Origin: Solirubrobacteraceae bacterium
Lineage (GTDB): Bacteria; Actinomycetota; Thermoleophilia; Solirubrobacterales; Solirubrobacteraceae
Length of the DNA: 64,000 bases
Direction: 5' to 3'
Assembly (NCBI GenBank): GCA_025934395.1
Contig: JAICYC010000003.1
Coordinates: 1-64,000, forward strand
In this document: positions 53,737-62,600 of the stretch, in pieces
How positions within the stretch are numbered: position 1 is the stretch's first letter
Layout of the letters: every line of letters starts with the position of its first letter
The notes under the pieces: model-generated
The model's database searches: none
What the model saw: the letters and a program-made list of their open reading frames with translations, nothing else
Told to the model about the DNA's origin: nothing
Translations under genes and position numbers: made by a program

Positions 53737-54147
53737 TCAGCAGAGCGCGAACAGCAGCCGCACCTCGAAGCCCCCGCCCGGCCGCCGGCTCAACGTCAGC
53801 TGATCGCTGTAGGCGGACATCACCGGCATCCCGAGCCGCAGGCCGACCCTCTTCGGAAAGCCCGGTCCACATCCGTCGTCTGCGATCACCACCAGCATCT
53901 GCTCGCCGTCGCGGCTTGCGCAAACGTGGATCTCACCGCCCGGCTCCGTGTACGCGTGCTCGACCACGTTAGTGAGCGCCTCCGAGCAGGACAGCGCGAT
54001 GTCGTCCTGCTTCTCCCGCGTGGCCCCCTGGGTATCGGCGAACGCGCGGAGCGCGCTGCGCGCCTGCCGGATCGACGAGGCCTCTGCGGTGTAAGAGAGG
54101 GCGAACTCGGACTTCGCCATCGAGCTCACGTTGTAGATGGGGCGCAT
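53737..54147 (-). CDS. Anti-sigma factor serine kinase (HATPase, RsbW/SpoIIAB-like)
   Basis: 136 residues with a GHKL ATP-binding fold: N-box CSEALTNVVEHAY, G1 IADDGCGPG and G2 GLRLGMPVM. It would phosphorylate the STAS protein and bind a sigma factor or other partner. No sigma gene is nearby. ATG 54147 has AGGAAGG upstream; a second start at 54120 (MAKSEF) is possible. TAGACT (54213-54208) lies about 60 nt upstream. Confidence 0.9.
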   Translation of the reverse strand: MRPIYNVSSMAKSEFALSYTAEASSIRQARSALRAFADTQGATREKQDDIALSCSEALTNVVEHAYTEPGGEIHVCASRDGEQMLVVIADDGCGPGFPKRVGLRLGMPVMSAYSDQLTLSRRPGGGFEVRLLFALC

Positions 54148-54262
54148 TCCGCCCTTCCTGGTCGCGCGACCGGCCTTCCCGACCCGCGCGCTCCCATCGG
54201 TCTGGGGAGTCTAGTACCCCCTGCGGTCCAGCCCAGACACGGCGGTTCTCGGGGGCGGCGGG

Positions 54263-54655
54263 CTAGATGTGGTACATCGACGCGCCCGCCTCGCGCAGCT
54301 CGCGCTCGATCACGTCGGCGATCGTCGTCTGCGCGAGCACCGCGCGTGCGGCGCCGGCAGCCTCGGAGAACACGCCCTGCGCATCGCGCCCGAGCGGCCC
54401 GTCGAGCAGCTCGACGATCTCCAGCACCGTGACCTCCGAGGGCTTGCGCGCGAAGCGGTAGCCGCCCTTCACGCCCCGCTGCGAGCTGACGATGCCCGAG
54501 CGGCGCAGCACGGCGAACAGCTGCTCGAGGAACTGGACGGGCACCTCGCGGCGACGCGCTAGCTCGCCTATCGGGACCGGATCTGCGCCGCCGGTGCGCC
54601 CGAGCTCGGTCAGCGCGAGCAGCGCGTACGGGGACTTGGTGGTGATCGAGATCAT
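54263..54655 (-). CDS. Rrf2-family transcriptional regulator without cysteines
   Basis: 130 residues: winged HTH (ISITTKSPYALLALTELGRTGGADPVPIGELARRREVPVQFLEQLFAVLRRSGIVSSQRGVKGGYRFARKPSEVTVLEIVELLDGPLG). The Cys cluster that binds Fe-S in IscR/NsrR is absent; the protein has no Cys at all, like CymR, the cysteine-metabolism repressor that senses CysK. cysE and cysK lie 2.1-3.5 kb away, so a CymR-like role is plausible. Confidence 0.9.
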   Translation of the reverse strand: MISITTKSPYALLALTELGRTGGADPVPIGELARRREVPVQFLEQLFAVLRRSGIVSSQRGVKGGYRFARKPSEVTVLEIVELLDGPLGRDAQGVFSEAAGAARAVLAQTTIADVIERELREAGASMYHI

Positions 54656-54691
54656 CGGCCGGTGGTGCGGGCCGCGGCGTCCGCCGGGCCG

Positions 54692-54714
54692 ATCCTAGTG
54701 CTCCCACCGGAGCA
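54692..54714 (-). promoter_or_regulatory. Rrf2 gene promoter with inverted repeat
   Basis: TAGGAT (54697-54692) is a -10 box about 36 nt upstream of the Rrf2 ATG. Directly upstream, TGCTCC (54699-54704) and GGAGCA (54709-54714) are inverted repeats spaced 4 nt apart in the promoter spacer, the right place for autorepression. Confidence 0.4.
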
Positions 54715-54798
54715 GGCGCAGGTGCAGGAGCGCGACGACCGCCGGCAGCACTAACCAGGTCGTCACGAGCGGGCGCGCGGGCGATGCGGTGCGGGCGT

Positions 54799-55923
54799 CT
54801 AGAGCCAACCGCGCTCGGTTGCGATCAGCACGGCCTGTGCGCGGTCGACCGCGCCGAGCTTGCCGTAGATGTTGTGCAGGTGGGTGCGAACCGTGCTCGT
54901 GGAGAGGGTGAGCTCGTGGGCGATCTGCTTGTAGACCTTGCCTTCGGCGAGACGCTGCAGCACGCCGAGCTCGCGTCCGGAGAGCGGACACGGGTCGACG
55001 TGCCGCTGGCGCTGGCCCTGCTGGCTGGGCAGCTCGTACATCACGCGGCGAAGCTCTTCGGGGCCGAGGCCGACGGTGCGCGCGGCGCGCATCATTTCGC
55101 TCGGCGAGACGCGCCCGCCGTGGGCGTAGTGCGCGAGCATGTCGGCGAGCCGGATGAACGACGCCTCGCCGTCGGCGTCGGCGTTGTGGTGACGCTCGAT
55201 CGGCGTGGCGATCGAGGACGGCAGGCCCCAGCGGCGGATCAGCACGCCGCCCACGAGCGCGTGGTCGACGCCGAGCTCACGGCGCTCCTGGTGGACCCGC
55301 TCCTCGGGCGTGCGGGCGCCCCGGTGCACCTGGGCGGGGTACCCCGGGTAGGCGTGCAGCAGCACGAGCTTGCCGATGTCGTGCAGAAGGCTCGTGACCG
55401 TGAGGCGGTCGCGGGCCTCGTAGCCCACCTCGGCGGCGACACGGTCAGCGGCGTGCTGGGTGGCGAGCGCGTGCAGGCGGAAGCGCTCCGGCGCCGCGTC
55501 CCACACGCTCGCGCGCTCGAAGAAGTCGAACGTGCGCATGCGGTTCGCGAGCGACTGCACGGTGGCGGGGCCGAGGGCCTCGACGGCGGCGACGGCGGTG
55601 TCGGCGCGCGTGCGCCCTTCGGCGGTGTGGTTGGCGAGCCGCAGCACGGCGATGATCAGCGCGACGTCGGACTCGACCGCAGCGACCACGTCGGCGGTGG
55701 CGACGTGGTCCTTGTCGATCACCGACAGGAGACGGTTGCGGGACTCTGCGAGCGCGGGGAACGCCTCGAGCGCCTCGAACGCGAGCGTCAGCCGGCGGCC
55801 GTGCCCCTCGTTCTGGTGGCGCTCTGCGGGAGCCGCGGGAGCTGCGGACGTGCGCGCCCGCGACGCCGTGGGACGGCGTGGTTTCGCCTGCTTGAGCTTC
55901 TTGGCCGCGACGCTAGCCTGCAT
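54799..55923 (-). CDS. HDOD-domain protein with C-terminal LuxR-type HTH
   Basis: 374 residues. A disordered, basic N-terminus (1-40) is followed by an HDOD domain (45-250: LLSVIDKDHVATADVVAAVESDVALIIAVLRLAN, LLHDIGKLVLLH, GGVLIRRWGLPSSIATPIERHHNAD), a linker, and a GerE/LuxR HTH (about 312-374: LSGRELGVLQRLAEGKVYKQIAHELTLSTSTVRTHLHNIYGKLGAVDRAQAV). HDOD domains act as protein-interaction modules in signalling. The HD residues are kept. With a DNA-binding domain it is a one-component regulator; ligand and targets are unknown. Confidence 0.9.
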   Translation of the reverse strand: MQASVAAKKLKQAKPRRPTASRARTSAAPAAPAERHQNEGHGRRLTLAFEALEAFPALAESRNRLLSVIDKDHVATADVVAAVESDVALIIAVLRLANHTAEGRTRADTAVAAVEALGPATVQSLANRMRTFDFFERASVWDAAPERFRLHALATQHAADRVAAEVGYEARDRLTVTSLLHDIGKLVLLHAYPGYPAQVHRGARTPEERVHQERRELGVDHALVGGVLIRRWGLPSSIATPIERHHNADADGEASFIRLADMLAHYAHGGRVSPSEMMRAARTVGLGPEELRRVMYELPSQQGQRQRHVDPCPLSGRELGVLQRLAEGKVYKQIAHELTLSTSTVRTHLHNIYGKLGAVDRAQAVLIATERGWL

Positions 55924-55932
55924 TTGGCTCTG

Positions 55933-55966
55933 GTTCCCTTCCTTGGGTGACCCGGCTCGGTGCCGG
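55933..55966 (-). other. Structured 5' leader of the HDOD-LuxR gene
   Basis: On the minus strand CCGGC-ACCGA-GCCGG (55966-55952) forms a hairpin that runs into GGGTCACCC (55953-55945) and AAGGAAGGG near the start codon. It may control access to the ribosome-binding site. I compared it mentally with cyclic di-GMP riboswitches and saw no match. The 137-nt gap to gltX otherwise shows no gene. Confidence 0.3.
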
Positions 55967-56060
55967 TGTTCCGTGTTGTGTGGCCTCTATCGGCATGTCC
56001 GCGCCGAGAATTGAGGGCCAATTGCGCCGCGAACTACGGGCGCGCGGCGCCGGCGGCGAC

Positions 56061-57437
56061 TCAGGCGCGCGTGGCGCTGCCCTCGAGGGCGGCGTCGATG
56101 CGCTCGAGCGTCTCCTCGCGCCCCAGCAGCGCGACGCTCTCGAAGATCCCCGGGGAGATCGTGCTGCCGGTGAGCGCCACGCGCAGCGGCTGGTAGACCT
56201 CGCGCGGCTTGGCTCCGCGACGCTCGAGGACCGCCGCCAGCGCGCCCTCCACGGCGGCCTGGTCGAAGGCGGGCAGCGCGGCGAGCGCCTCGCGGGAGTC
56301 TGCGAGCGCTGCGCGACCGTCCTCGGTCAGCCAGCGCTCGCGCGCGGCCGGGTCGTCGACGGGCGCGTCGAGCAGCGGCCCCGCCAGCGGCCAGAAGTCC
56401 GCGAGCGTCTGGACTTTCTCCTGGCTGATGCGCGCCGCCTCCCCCAGCCCCCGGCGGCCCGTGAAGGCTTCCAATCGCTCTGCGAGGGCCTGGGCCGGCA
56501 GCTCGCGGATGTAGGTGCCGTTCAGCCAGCGCAGCTTGACCTCGTCGAAGCGGGCGGGGTTGCGGCTGACGCGCTCGAGGGTGAAGCGCTCCACGAGCTC
56601 GTCGGTGGAGAGCACGGTGGCGTCGTCGCCCGCGCCCCAGCCGAGCAGCGCCAGGTAGTTGCGGACGGCCGCGGGCAGGTATCCCGCGTCGCGCAGCTCC
56701 TGCACCGACGCCGCGCCGTGGCGCTTGGAGAGCTTCTTGCCGTCGGGCCCGTGCAGCAGCGGCAGGTGGGCGTAGCGGGGAACCGCAGCGTCGGTGAGGC
56801 CGATGTCGCGGGCCGCCTCGATCGCCAGTAGCTGCTTCGGCGTGTTGGAGACGTGGTCCTCGCCGCGCACGACGTGCGTGATGCCCGCGTCGAGGTCGTC
56901 CACCGCGACGGCGAAGTTGTAGAGGACCGACCCGTCCGCGCGGGCGATCACGGGGTCGTCCATGTGCATGTGCTGGAAGGTGTTCGGGCCGCGGATCAGA
57001 TCCTCCACCACCGTGGCGCCGTCGTCGGGGACGCGCAGCCGCACGGCCCCCTCTCCCTCCGGCTCGCCGCGGAACCCGCGGTCGGAGCCGTGCTGCTCCT
57101 TGTATGCGCGCACGTCCTCCGCGGTGGCGCTGCTCCGATACGCCCGGCCGGCGTCCAGCAGCGCCTGCAGGGCCTGGGCGTGACGGTCGCTGCGCTCGCT
57201 CTGCATGATCGGTCCCACGTCCCAGTCGAGCTCGAGCCAGCGCAGCGCCTCGAGGATCTGCTCCACGTTCTCCGGGGTGGAGCGCTCACGGTCGGTGTCC
57301 TCGATCCGCAGCACCAGCTCGCCCGGTTCGCCGTCGGCGCGGCTCGCGTGGCGGGCGAGCAGCCAGTTGAACAGCGCGGTGCGCGCGCCGCCGATGTGCA
57401 GCGCGCCGGTGGGCGACGGGGCGAAGCGAACTCTCAT
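56061..57437 (-). CDS. gltX: Glutamyl-tRNA synthetase (probably non-discriminating)
   Basis: Class I synthetase, 458 residues: RFAPSPTGALHIGGARTALFNWLLARH (HIGH-type motif), RIEDTDRERS, DGKKLSKRHGA (KMSKS-type) near residue 233, and a helical anticodon-binding domain. No GlnRS is seen and gatCAB is nearby, so it probably charges tRNA-Gln with Glu as well. ATG 57437 is 9 nt after TACGCT (57452-57447), which overlaps the MFS stop codon; the gene may thus have its own near-leaderless promoter. Confidence 0.96.
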   Translation of the reverse strand: MRVRFAPSPTGALHIGGARTALFNWLLARHASRADGEPGELVLRIEDTDRERSTPENVEQILEALRWLELDWDVGPIMQSERSDRHAQALQALLDAGRAYRSSATAEDVRAYKEQHGSDRGFRGEPEGEGAVRLRVPDDGATVVEDLIRGPNTFQHMHMDDPVIARADGSVLYNFAVAVDDLDAGITHVVRGEDHVSNTPKQLLAIEAARDIGLTDAAVPRYAHLPLLHGPDGKKLSKRHGAASVQELRDAGYLPAAVRNYLALLGWGAGDDATVLSTDELVERFTLERVSRNPARFDEVKLRWLNGTYIRELPAQALAERLEAFTGRRGLGEAARISQEKVQTLADFWPLAGPLLDAPVDDPAARERWLTEDGRAALADSREALAALPAFDQAAVEGALAAVLERRGAKPREVYQPLRVALTGSTISPGIFESVALLGREETLERIDAALEGSATRA

Positions 57438-57444
57438 GTGGGGG

Positions 57445-58704
57445 CTAGCGTAGTTTCTCGGCGCCGAGCGCCGCCTCGGCGGGCACGGCGCTCGCGTCGC
57501 TCTCGCGCATCCCCAGCGCGAACAGGGCCGACAGGAGCAGCAGCCCCGCGACCGCCCCGAGCGTGGCGGTCGTCCCGAACGCGTCCCGGAACGGCCCGGC
57601 ACCGGCCGTTCCGAGCGCCGAGGCGGCCAGGCTGAGGCTCTGTGCGGTGGAGAAGATCTGGCCTCGCAGGTGCTCGGGCGTGGCCCGCTGGCGCAGCGCG
57701 AGCAGGGCCACGAAGCTCGGCCCATCGAGGAGTCCTGTCAGCAGCACGAGGACGAGCGCCACCGCCAGGTCGTCGGCGAGCGGCCAGACGGCGACGCCGA
57801 CGCCCATCACCAGGAACGAGCCGCCGACCAGCACGCGCGGCGTGAGCCTCAGCGCCCGGGCGCGCAGCGCGAACGCGCTCACCGTCGAGCCGAGCGCGAT
57901 CGCGGCCCACATGTAGCCCGCCGAGGACGCGCGGGCGCCGACGCTGAGCGCGTAGGCGGGGAAGGCCACGACGAGCATCCCCCACGCGGTCACGTACACG
58001 GTGAAGGTGAGGAAGTTGGCTCGCAGCGCGGTGATCCGCCACAGGCTCGAAACACCCTCGCGCACCGCATCGCGGATCCGCTCAGGGGCGGGAGCGAGCT
58101 GCGGTCGCAGGTCGAAGGCCGCGTCGAGCGCGATCGTGACGGTGATCAGCGCGCCCACCCCCATCTGCACCCCGATCGCCGCCTCGGCGGAGGCTGCGGC
58201 GACGATCGCGCCCGCGAGCGCGGGCCCGACGATGAACGCGGCGTTCACCGCGGCAGCCTCGAACGTGTACGCCATGTCGATCAGCTCCTGGCCGGCGATC
58301 TCCGGCATCACCGACGCGAAGCCGCCCCAGGACAGCGGCGAGGTGATCCCGTAGGCGACGCCGATGATCGGCAGCACCCAGTCGGGCGCGTGGCCGGCGA
58401 ACACGAGCAGCGCACCGAGCGCGAGCAGCGTGATCACGCGGTCGAGCACGATCAGGCGGCGCCGGCTGCCGGCCACGTCGAGCCACGCGCCGAGCAGCGG
58501 CCCGGTGACCGCGCCGGGCAGGATCGCCGCCGCGGTCACCGCGCCGGCGAGCGACAGGCTGCCGGTTCGCTGCAGCAGCAGCAGCACGCCGGAGACGTTG
58601 AACATCGTGCCCGCCGCGCGCGAGATCGTGATGATCGCGAGGTAGCGCGCGTAGGCGGGGCGTCGCAGCAGGCGCCTGGTCTCGGATCCGCCCATGGCAC
58701 CCAT
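57445..58704 (-). CDS. MFS transporter
   Basis: About 419 residues with roughly 11-12 membrane segments: LLRRPAYARYLAIITISRAAGTMFNVSGVLLLL, then GAWLDVAGSRRRLIVLDRVITLL (the motif-A region), and a central loop (RIRDAVREGVSSLWRITALRANFL) as in MFS_1/MFS_3 drug exporters. ATG 58704 or 58695 is likely, since GAGG precedes them; 58728 is also in frame. The substrate is unknown. Divergent from nfo. Confidence 0.85.
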   Translation of the reverse strand: MGAMGGSETRRLLRRPAYARYLAIITISRAAGTMFNVSGVLLLLQRTGSLSLAGAVTAAAILPGAVTGPLLGAWLDVAGSRRRLIVLDRVITLLALGALLVFAGHAPDWVLPIIGVAYGITSPLSWGGFASVMPEIAGQELIDMAYTFEAAAVNAAFIVGPALAGAIVAAASAEAAIGVQMGVGALITVTIALDAAFDLRPQLAPAPERIRDAVREGVSSLWRITALRANFLTFTVYVTAWGMLVVAFPAYALSVGARASSAGYMWAAIALGSTVSAFALRARALRLTPRVLVGGSFLVMGVGVAVWPLADDLAVALVLVLLTGLLDGPSFVALLALRQRATPEHLRGQIFSTAQSLSLAASALGTAGAGPFRDAFGTTATLGAVAGLLLLSALFALGMRESDASAVPAEAALGAEKLR

Positions 58705-58725
58705 CCTCGCAACCCGCGCGTCGCT

Positions 58726-58732
58726 CATAATC
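58726..58732. promoter_or_regulatory. Overlapping divergent -10 boxes, nfo and MFS genes
   Basis: CATAATC on the plus strand gives CATAAT (58726-58731), 8 nt before the nfo ATG. Its complement gives GATTAT (58732-58727) for the MFS gene with a leader of about 22 nt. The two boxes lie on the same seven base pairs, so only one promoter can be used at a time. Confidence 0.4.
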
Positions 58733-58739
58733 CGCCGCC

Positions 58740-59639
58740 ATGCTGATCGGAGCGCACGTGTCCCCCGCCGGCGGCCTCCCGAAGGCGATCGCACGGGGCG
58801 AGGAGCGCGGCTGCACGGCGATCCAGATCTTCAACCAGTCGCCGCGGCAGTGGAAACCCACCGCCTACCGCGACGACGACGTGGCGGCGTTCCGCGAGGC
58901 GATGGCCGCTAGCCCGGTCGAGGCGGTGCTGATCCACGCGGTCTACCTGCTCAACTGCGCCAGCGAGGACCGCGACATCCGTGCGAAAACGCTCGCGTCG
59001 CTGACACACTCCCTGCGCACCGGGCACGCGATCGGCGCGGCCGGCGTGGTGCTGCATCCGGGGTCCGCGAAGACCGGCGACGCGGGCAGGGCGATCTCAC
59101 GGGCCAGCGAGACGATCGCGGCCGCCCTGTCCGACAGCGAGGGATGCGAGCTGCACCTGGAGAACACAGCCGGGACGGGCGGCACCCTCGGGCGCTCCTT
59201 CGAGGAGCTCGCCGTGCTGATCGACGGCGCCGGCGGCGGCGAGCGGCTCGGCGTGTGCCTGGACTCCTGCCACATGCTCGCCTCGGGCTATGACATCCGC
59301 ACGCCCGCGAAGATGGCAGCCGTCGTGCGCGAGGGCAACCGCGTGCTCGGGCGGGGCCGGATCCGCTCGCTGCACCTCAACGACTCACAGACACCGCTCG
59401 GCTCCAACCGCGACCGCCACGCCAACATCGGCGAGGGCGAGCTCGGGCGCGCGGGCTGCCGCGCGTTCCTCACCGCGCGCGGGCTGCAGCGCCTGCCGTG
59501 CGTGCTGGAGACGCCGGGCGAGAACCGTGAAGGACCGTCGCGCGAGGAAGTCGGCCTCGCGATGAAGCTCGCCCAGCCCGGCGCGCGCAGGCCGGCCCTG
59601 CGCAAGCCCGCACGGCGCGGCGCGCCCAAACGCGGCTAG
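58740..59639 (+). CDS. nfo: Endonuclease IV (AP endonuclease)
   Basis: Zinc-dependent AP endonuclease, 299 residues: IGAHVSPAGGLPKAIARGEERGCTAIQIFNQSPRQWKP, LIHAVYLLNCAS, VVLHPGSA, LENTAGTGGTLG, VCLDSCHMLASGYDI and LHLNDSQTPLGSNRDRHANIGEGELG hold the metal-ligand His, Glu and Asp residues. The C-terminus has a basic tail (RRPALRKPARRGAPKRG). It completes base-excision repair after glycosylases such as Mpg. Converges on dnaE, 9 nt apart. Confidence 0.96.
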   Translation: MLIGAHVSPAGGLPKAIARGEERGCTAIQIFNQSPRQWKPTAYRDDDVAAFREAMAASPVEAVLIHAVYLLNCASEDRDIRAKTLASLTHSLRTGHAIGAAGVVLHPGSAKTGDAGRAISRASETIAAALSDSEGCELHLENTAGTGGTLGRSFEELAVLIDGAGGGERLGVCLDSCHMLASGYDIRTPAKMAAVVREGNRVLGRGRIRSLHLNDSQTPLGSNRDRHANIGEGELGRAGCRAFLTARGLQRLPCVLETPGENREGPSREEVGLAMKLAQPGARRPALRKPARRGAPKRG

Positions 59640-59648
59640 CCGCCCGTC

Positions 59649-62600
59649 TCAGCCGGCGATCGAGGCCGCGGAGGCACCGGCGCCTGCGGCCGTGCTCGCG
59701 ACCGCCGCCGTGCCCGCGGGAGCGTCGATCGCGGGTGCGTCGATCGCGGGCGCTGCCTGCGCGGCAGGCGCTTCGCGCTCGGAGATGCTCGCCGAGCGGG
59801 TGAGCACCTGCTCGAGCTCGGCGCGCAGCGTGGGGGTGTGCTGCACGCGGAACTCCGGCCCCAGCCGCAGCCGGCGCGTTCCCGCGCTGGTGTCGAGGTC
59901 GATCCACACCTCCGCCGCGCCCGGCGAGTCCTCGATCGTCTGGCGCAGCTCCTCGATCGCATCCGCGCTGAGCGCCTCGGCGGCGACGCGCAACCGCACC
60001 GGCTGGGCGTGCGCGGTGGCGATCCGCGCGGCGGCCTGTGCCTTGGCGGCGGCGTCCTCGATCTCCTCGCGGGTCGGCGCGAAGCGCTCCACGCTCTGGA
60101 CGACCACGCACGTCGTGCCCGCTTCCTTGTGGTCGACACGACCCTTCACGAGCACGATCTCGTCGACGGCGAGCGTCGGGCTGCCGCCGCGTTCCTGCTC
60201 GGCGAGCGTCTTGCCGAACACGAGCAGCTCCACCGCGCCCTCGAGGTCGTCGAGCGTGGCGAACATCATGTGGTCGCCGTTGCGCGTCCGGATCCGCTTG
60301 CTCTCGGTGACGATCCCGCCGACCGTCACCCAGTCCTTGTCGCGGCGGTCGGCGAGCGCGGCCAGCGGGCAGTCCACGCGCGCGCGCAGGACCTCGCGCA
60401 GCGGCTTCAGCGGGTGCTCGGAGACGAACAGCCCGATCGCCTCCTTCTCGGCGGCGAGCATCTCCGCCTGGTCGAACTCCTCGCCGGGGATCGGCGGGTG
60501 CACGGGGCGCCCCAGCCCCGCACCGGGCGCCGCCGCGCCGCCGGAGCCTTCGTCGAGATCGAAGATCGACCCCTGCCCGATCAGGGCGTCCTGCTGGATC
60601 TTCTGCCCCGCGGCCTGGGCCTGCTCGAGCACGGTCAGCATCCCCTTGCGGCTCGCGCCGGTGGAGCCGAACGCGCCGCACTTGATCAGCGCCTCGATCG
60701 CCTTCTTGTTGACGGTGCGGTTGTCGACGCGCTCGCAGAAGTCCCAGAGGGTGGTGAACTCGCCCCCCTCGCGCGCCCGCTTGATCGCCTCGACCGCCTG
60801 GTAGCCGACGCCCTTGACCGCGTCCAGGCCGAAGCGGATCGTCCCGTTGGAGCCCACCGCGCCCTCGCCGGCAGGGCCGACGGTGAACTCGTGGTCTGAG
60901 AGGTTCACGTCGGGCGGGAGGATCTCGATCCCCATCTCCTCGCAGCGCGCCACGAAGAACGGGACCTTGTCCTTCGTGGACATCACCGAGGAGATCAGCG
61001 CCGCCATGTACTCGGCGGGGAAGTTCGCCTTCAGCCACGCCGTGCGGTACCCGATCAGCGCGTAGCAGGCGGCGTGGGAGCGGTTGAACGAGTAGTCGGC
61101 GGAGCGCTCGTTGGTCTGCCACAGGAACTCGATCACCTCCGCGCGGGTGCCGGAGGCGCGAGCGCCCTCGACGAACTCCGGCTTGAGCGCCGCCATCGCG
61201 GCGCGGTTCTTCTTGCCGATCGCCTTGCGCAGGTCGTCGGCCTTCGCTCCCGAGAAGCCTGCGAGCTCCTTGGAGATCTGCATCGCCTGCTCCTGGTAGA
61301 GGATCACCCCCTTGGAGGACGCGAGGATCGGGCGCAGGCGCTCGTCGGCGTACTGGATCGACTCGGGATTGTGCTTGCCGCGCGCGTAGACGGGGATCTG
61401 GTCCATCGCGCCCGGCCGGTACAGCGCGTTCAGCGCGATCAGGTCCTCGAACTCCGTGGGGCGCACCTTCTTGAGCGCCTCGCGCATGCCCTCGGACTCG
61501 AACTGGAACACGCCCACCGAGTCGCCGCGGGAGAGCATCTCGTAGGTGCGCTCGTCGGCGAGCGGCAGCGTGGTCATGTCGGGCCGGGCGCCCGTGGAGC
61601 GCTCGATGATGTCGAGCGCGTCCTCGATCACGTCGAGGTTGCGCAGCCCGAGGAAGTCCATCTTGAGCAGGCCGATCTCCTCGATCGGCTTCATCGAGAA
61701 CTGCGTGACCATCCGGAACGCCCGCTCGCCGTTCTCGTCGGTGCCCGCGTCGGCCAGCTGCAGCGGCACGATGTCGGTCAGCGGGCGGTCGGCGATCACG
61801 ACCGCCGCCGCGTGGATCGAGGAGTTGCGCACGATCCCCTCGAGGCCGCGCGCCACGTCGACGATCTGGCGCGCGCTGGCGTCCTCGTCGCACGCCTTGC
61901 GCAGCGGCTGACCGTCCTTCAGGCATTCCTCGAACGACGGCGCGCGACCCATGATCGGGTCGGGGATCAGCTTCGCCAGGCGATCGCCGGTGCCGTAGTC
62001 GAAGCCGAGCACGCGCGCCGCGTCGCGCGTGGCCGCACGCGGGAACATCTTGCCGAACGTGACGATCTGCGCCACCGACTCGCGCCCGTACTTCTCGGTC
62101 ACGTAGCGCATCACGCGCTCGCGACCGCGCACGGAGAAGTCGATGTCGATGTCGGGCATCGACACGCGCTCGGGGTTCAGGAAGCGCTCGAACAGCAGGT
62201 CGTAGCGCAGCGGGTCGACGTCGGTGATCGCCAGGCAGTAGGACACCAGCGAGCCCGCGGCCGATCCGCGGCCGGGACCGACCGCGATTCCGTTCTCCTT
62301 CGCGTAGCGGACGAAGTCCCACACGATCAGGAAGTAGGCGTTGAAGCCCATCCGGTCGATCACGTCGAGCTCCATCTCCATGCGCTGGACCGCCTCGGTG
62401 GGCGGGGGGTCGCCGTAGCGCAGGCGCAGCCCCTCCCCCACGCGCGCGCGCAGGTACTCGCGCTCGGAGCTCCCGTCCGGCGTCGGGTAGCTCGGGATCA
62501 GCTGCTTGCCCAGCTCGAGCTCCACCGAGCAGCGCTCGGCGATCTCGAGGGTGCTCGCGAGCGCCTCGGGCCACTCCGCGAACGCGCTCGCCATCTCCGC

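Noticed and set aside
54695-54798. A Leu-rich 23-residue frame (MTTWLVLPAVVALLHLRLLRWEH) between the HDOD-LuxR and Rrf2 genes
   Set aside because: No ribosome-binding site or -10 box at a leaderless distance. It ends within the Rrf2 promoter, and the downstream gene has no link to leucine, so chance is more likely.
55924-56060. Cyclic di-GMP riboswitch upstream of the HDOD-LuxR gene
   Set aside because: The hallmark GGCAAACC and GGGACGCAAAGCC elements are absent; only generic hairpins are present.
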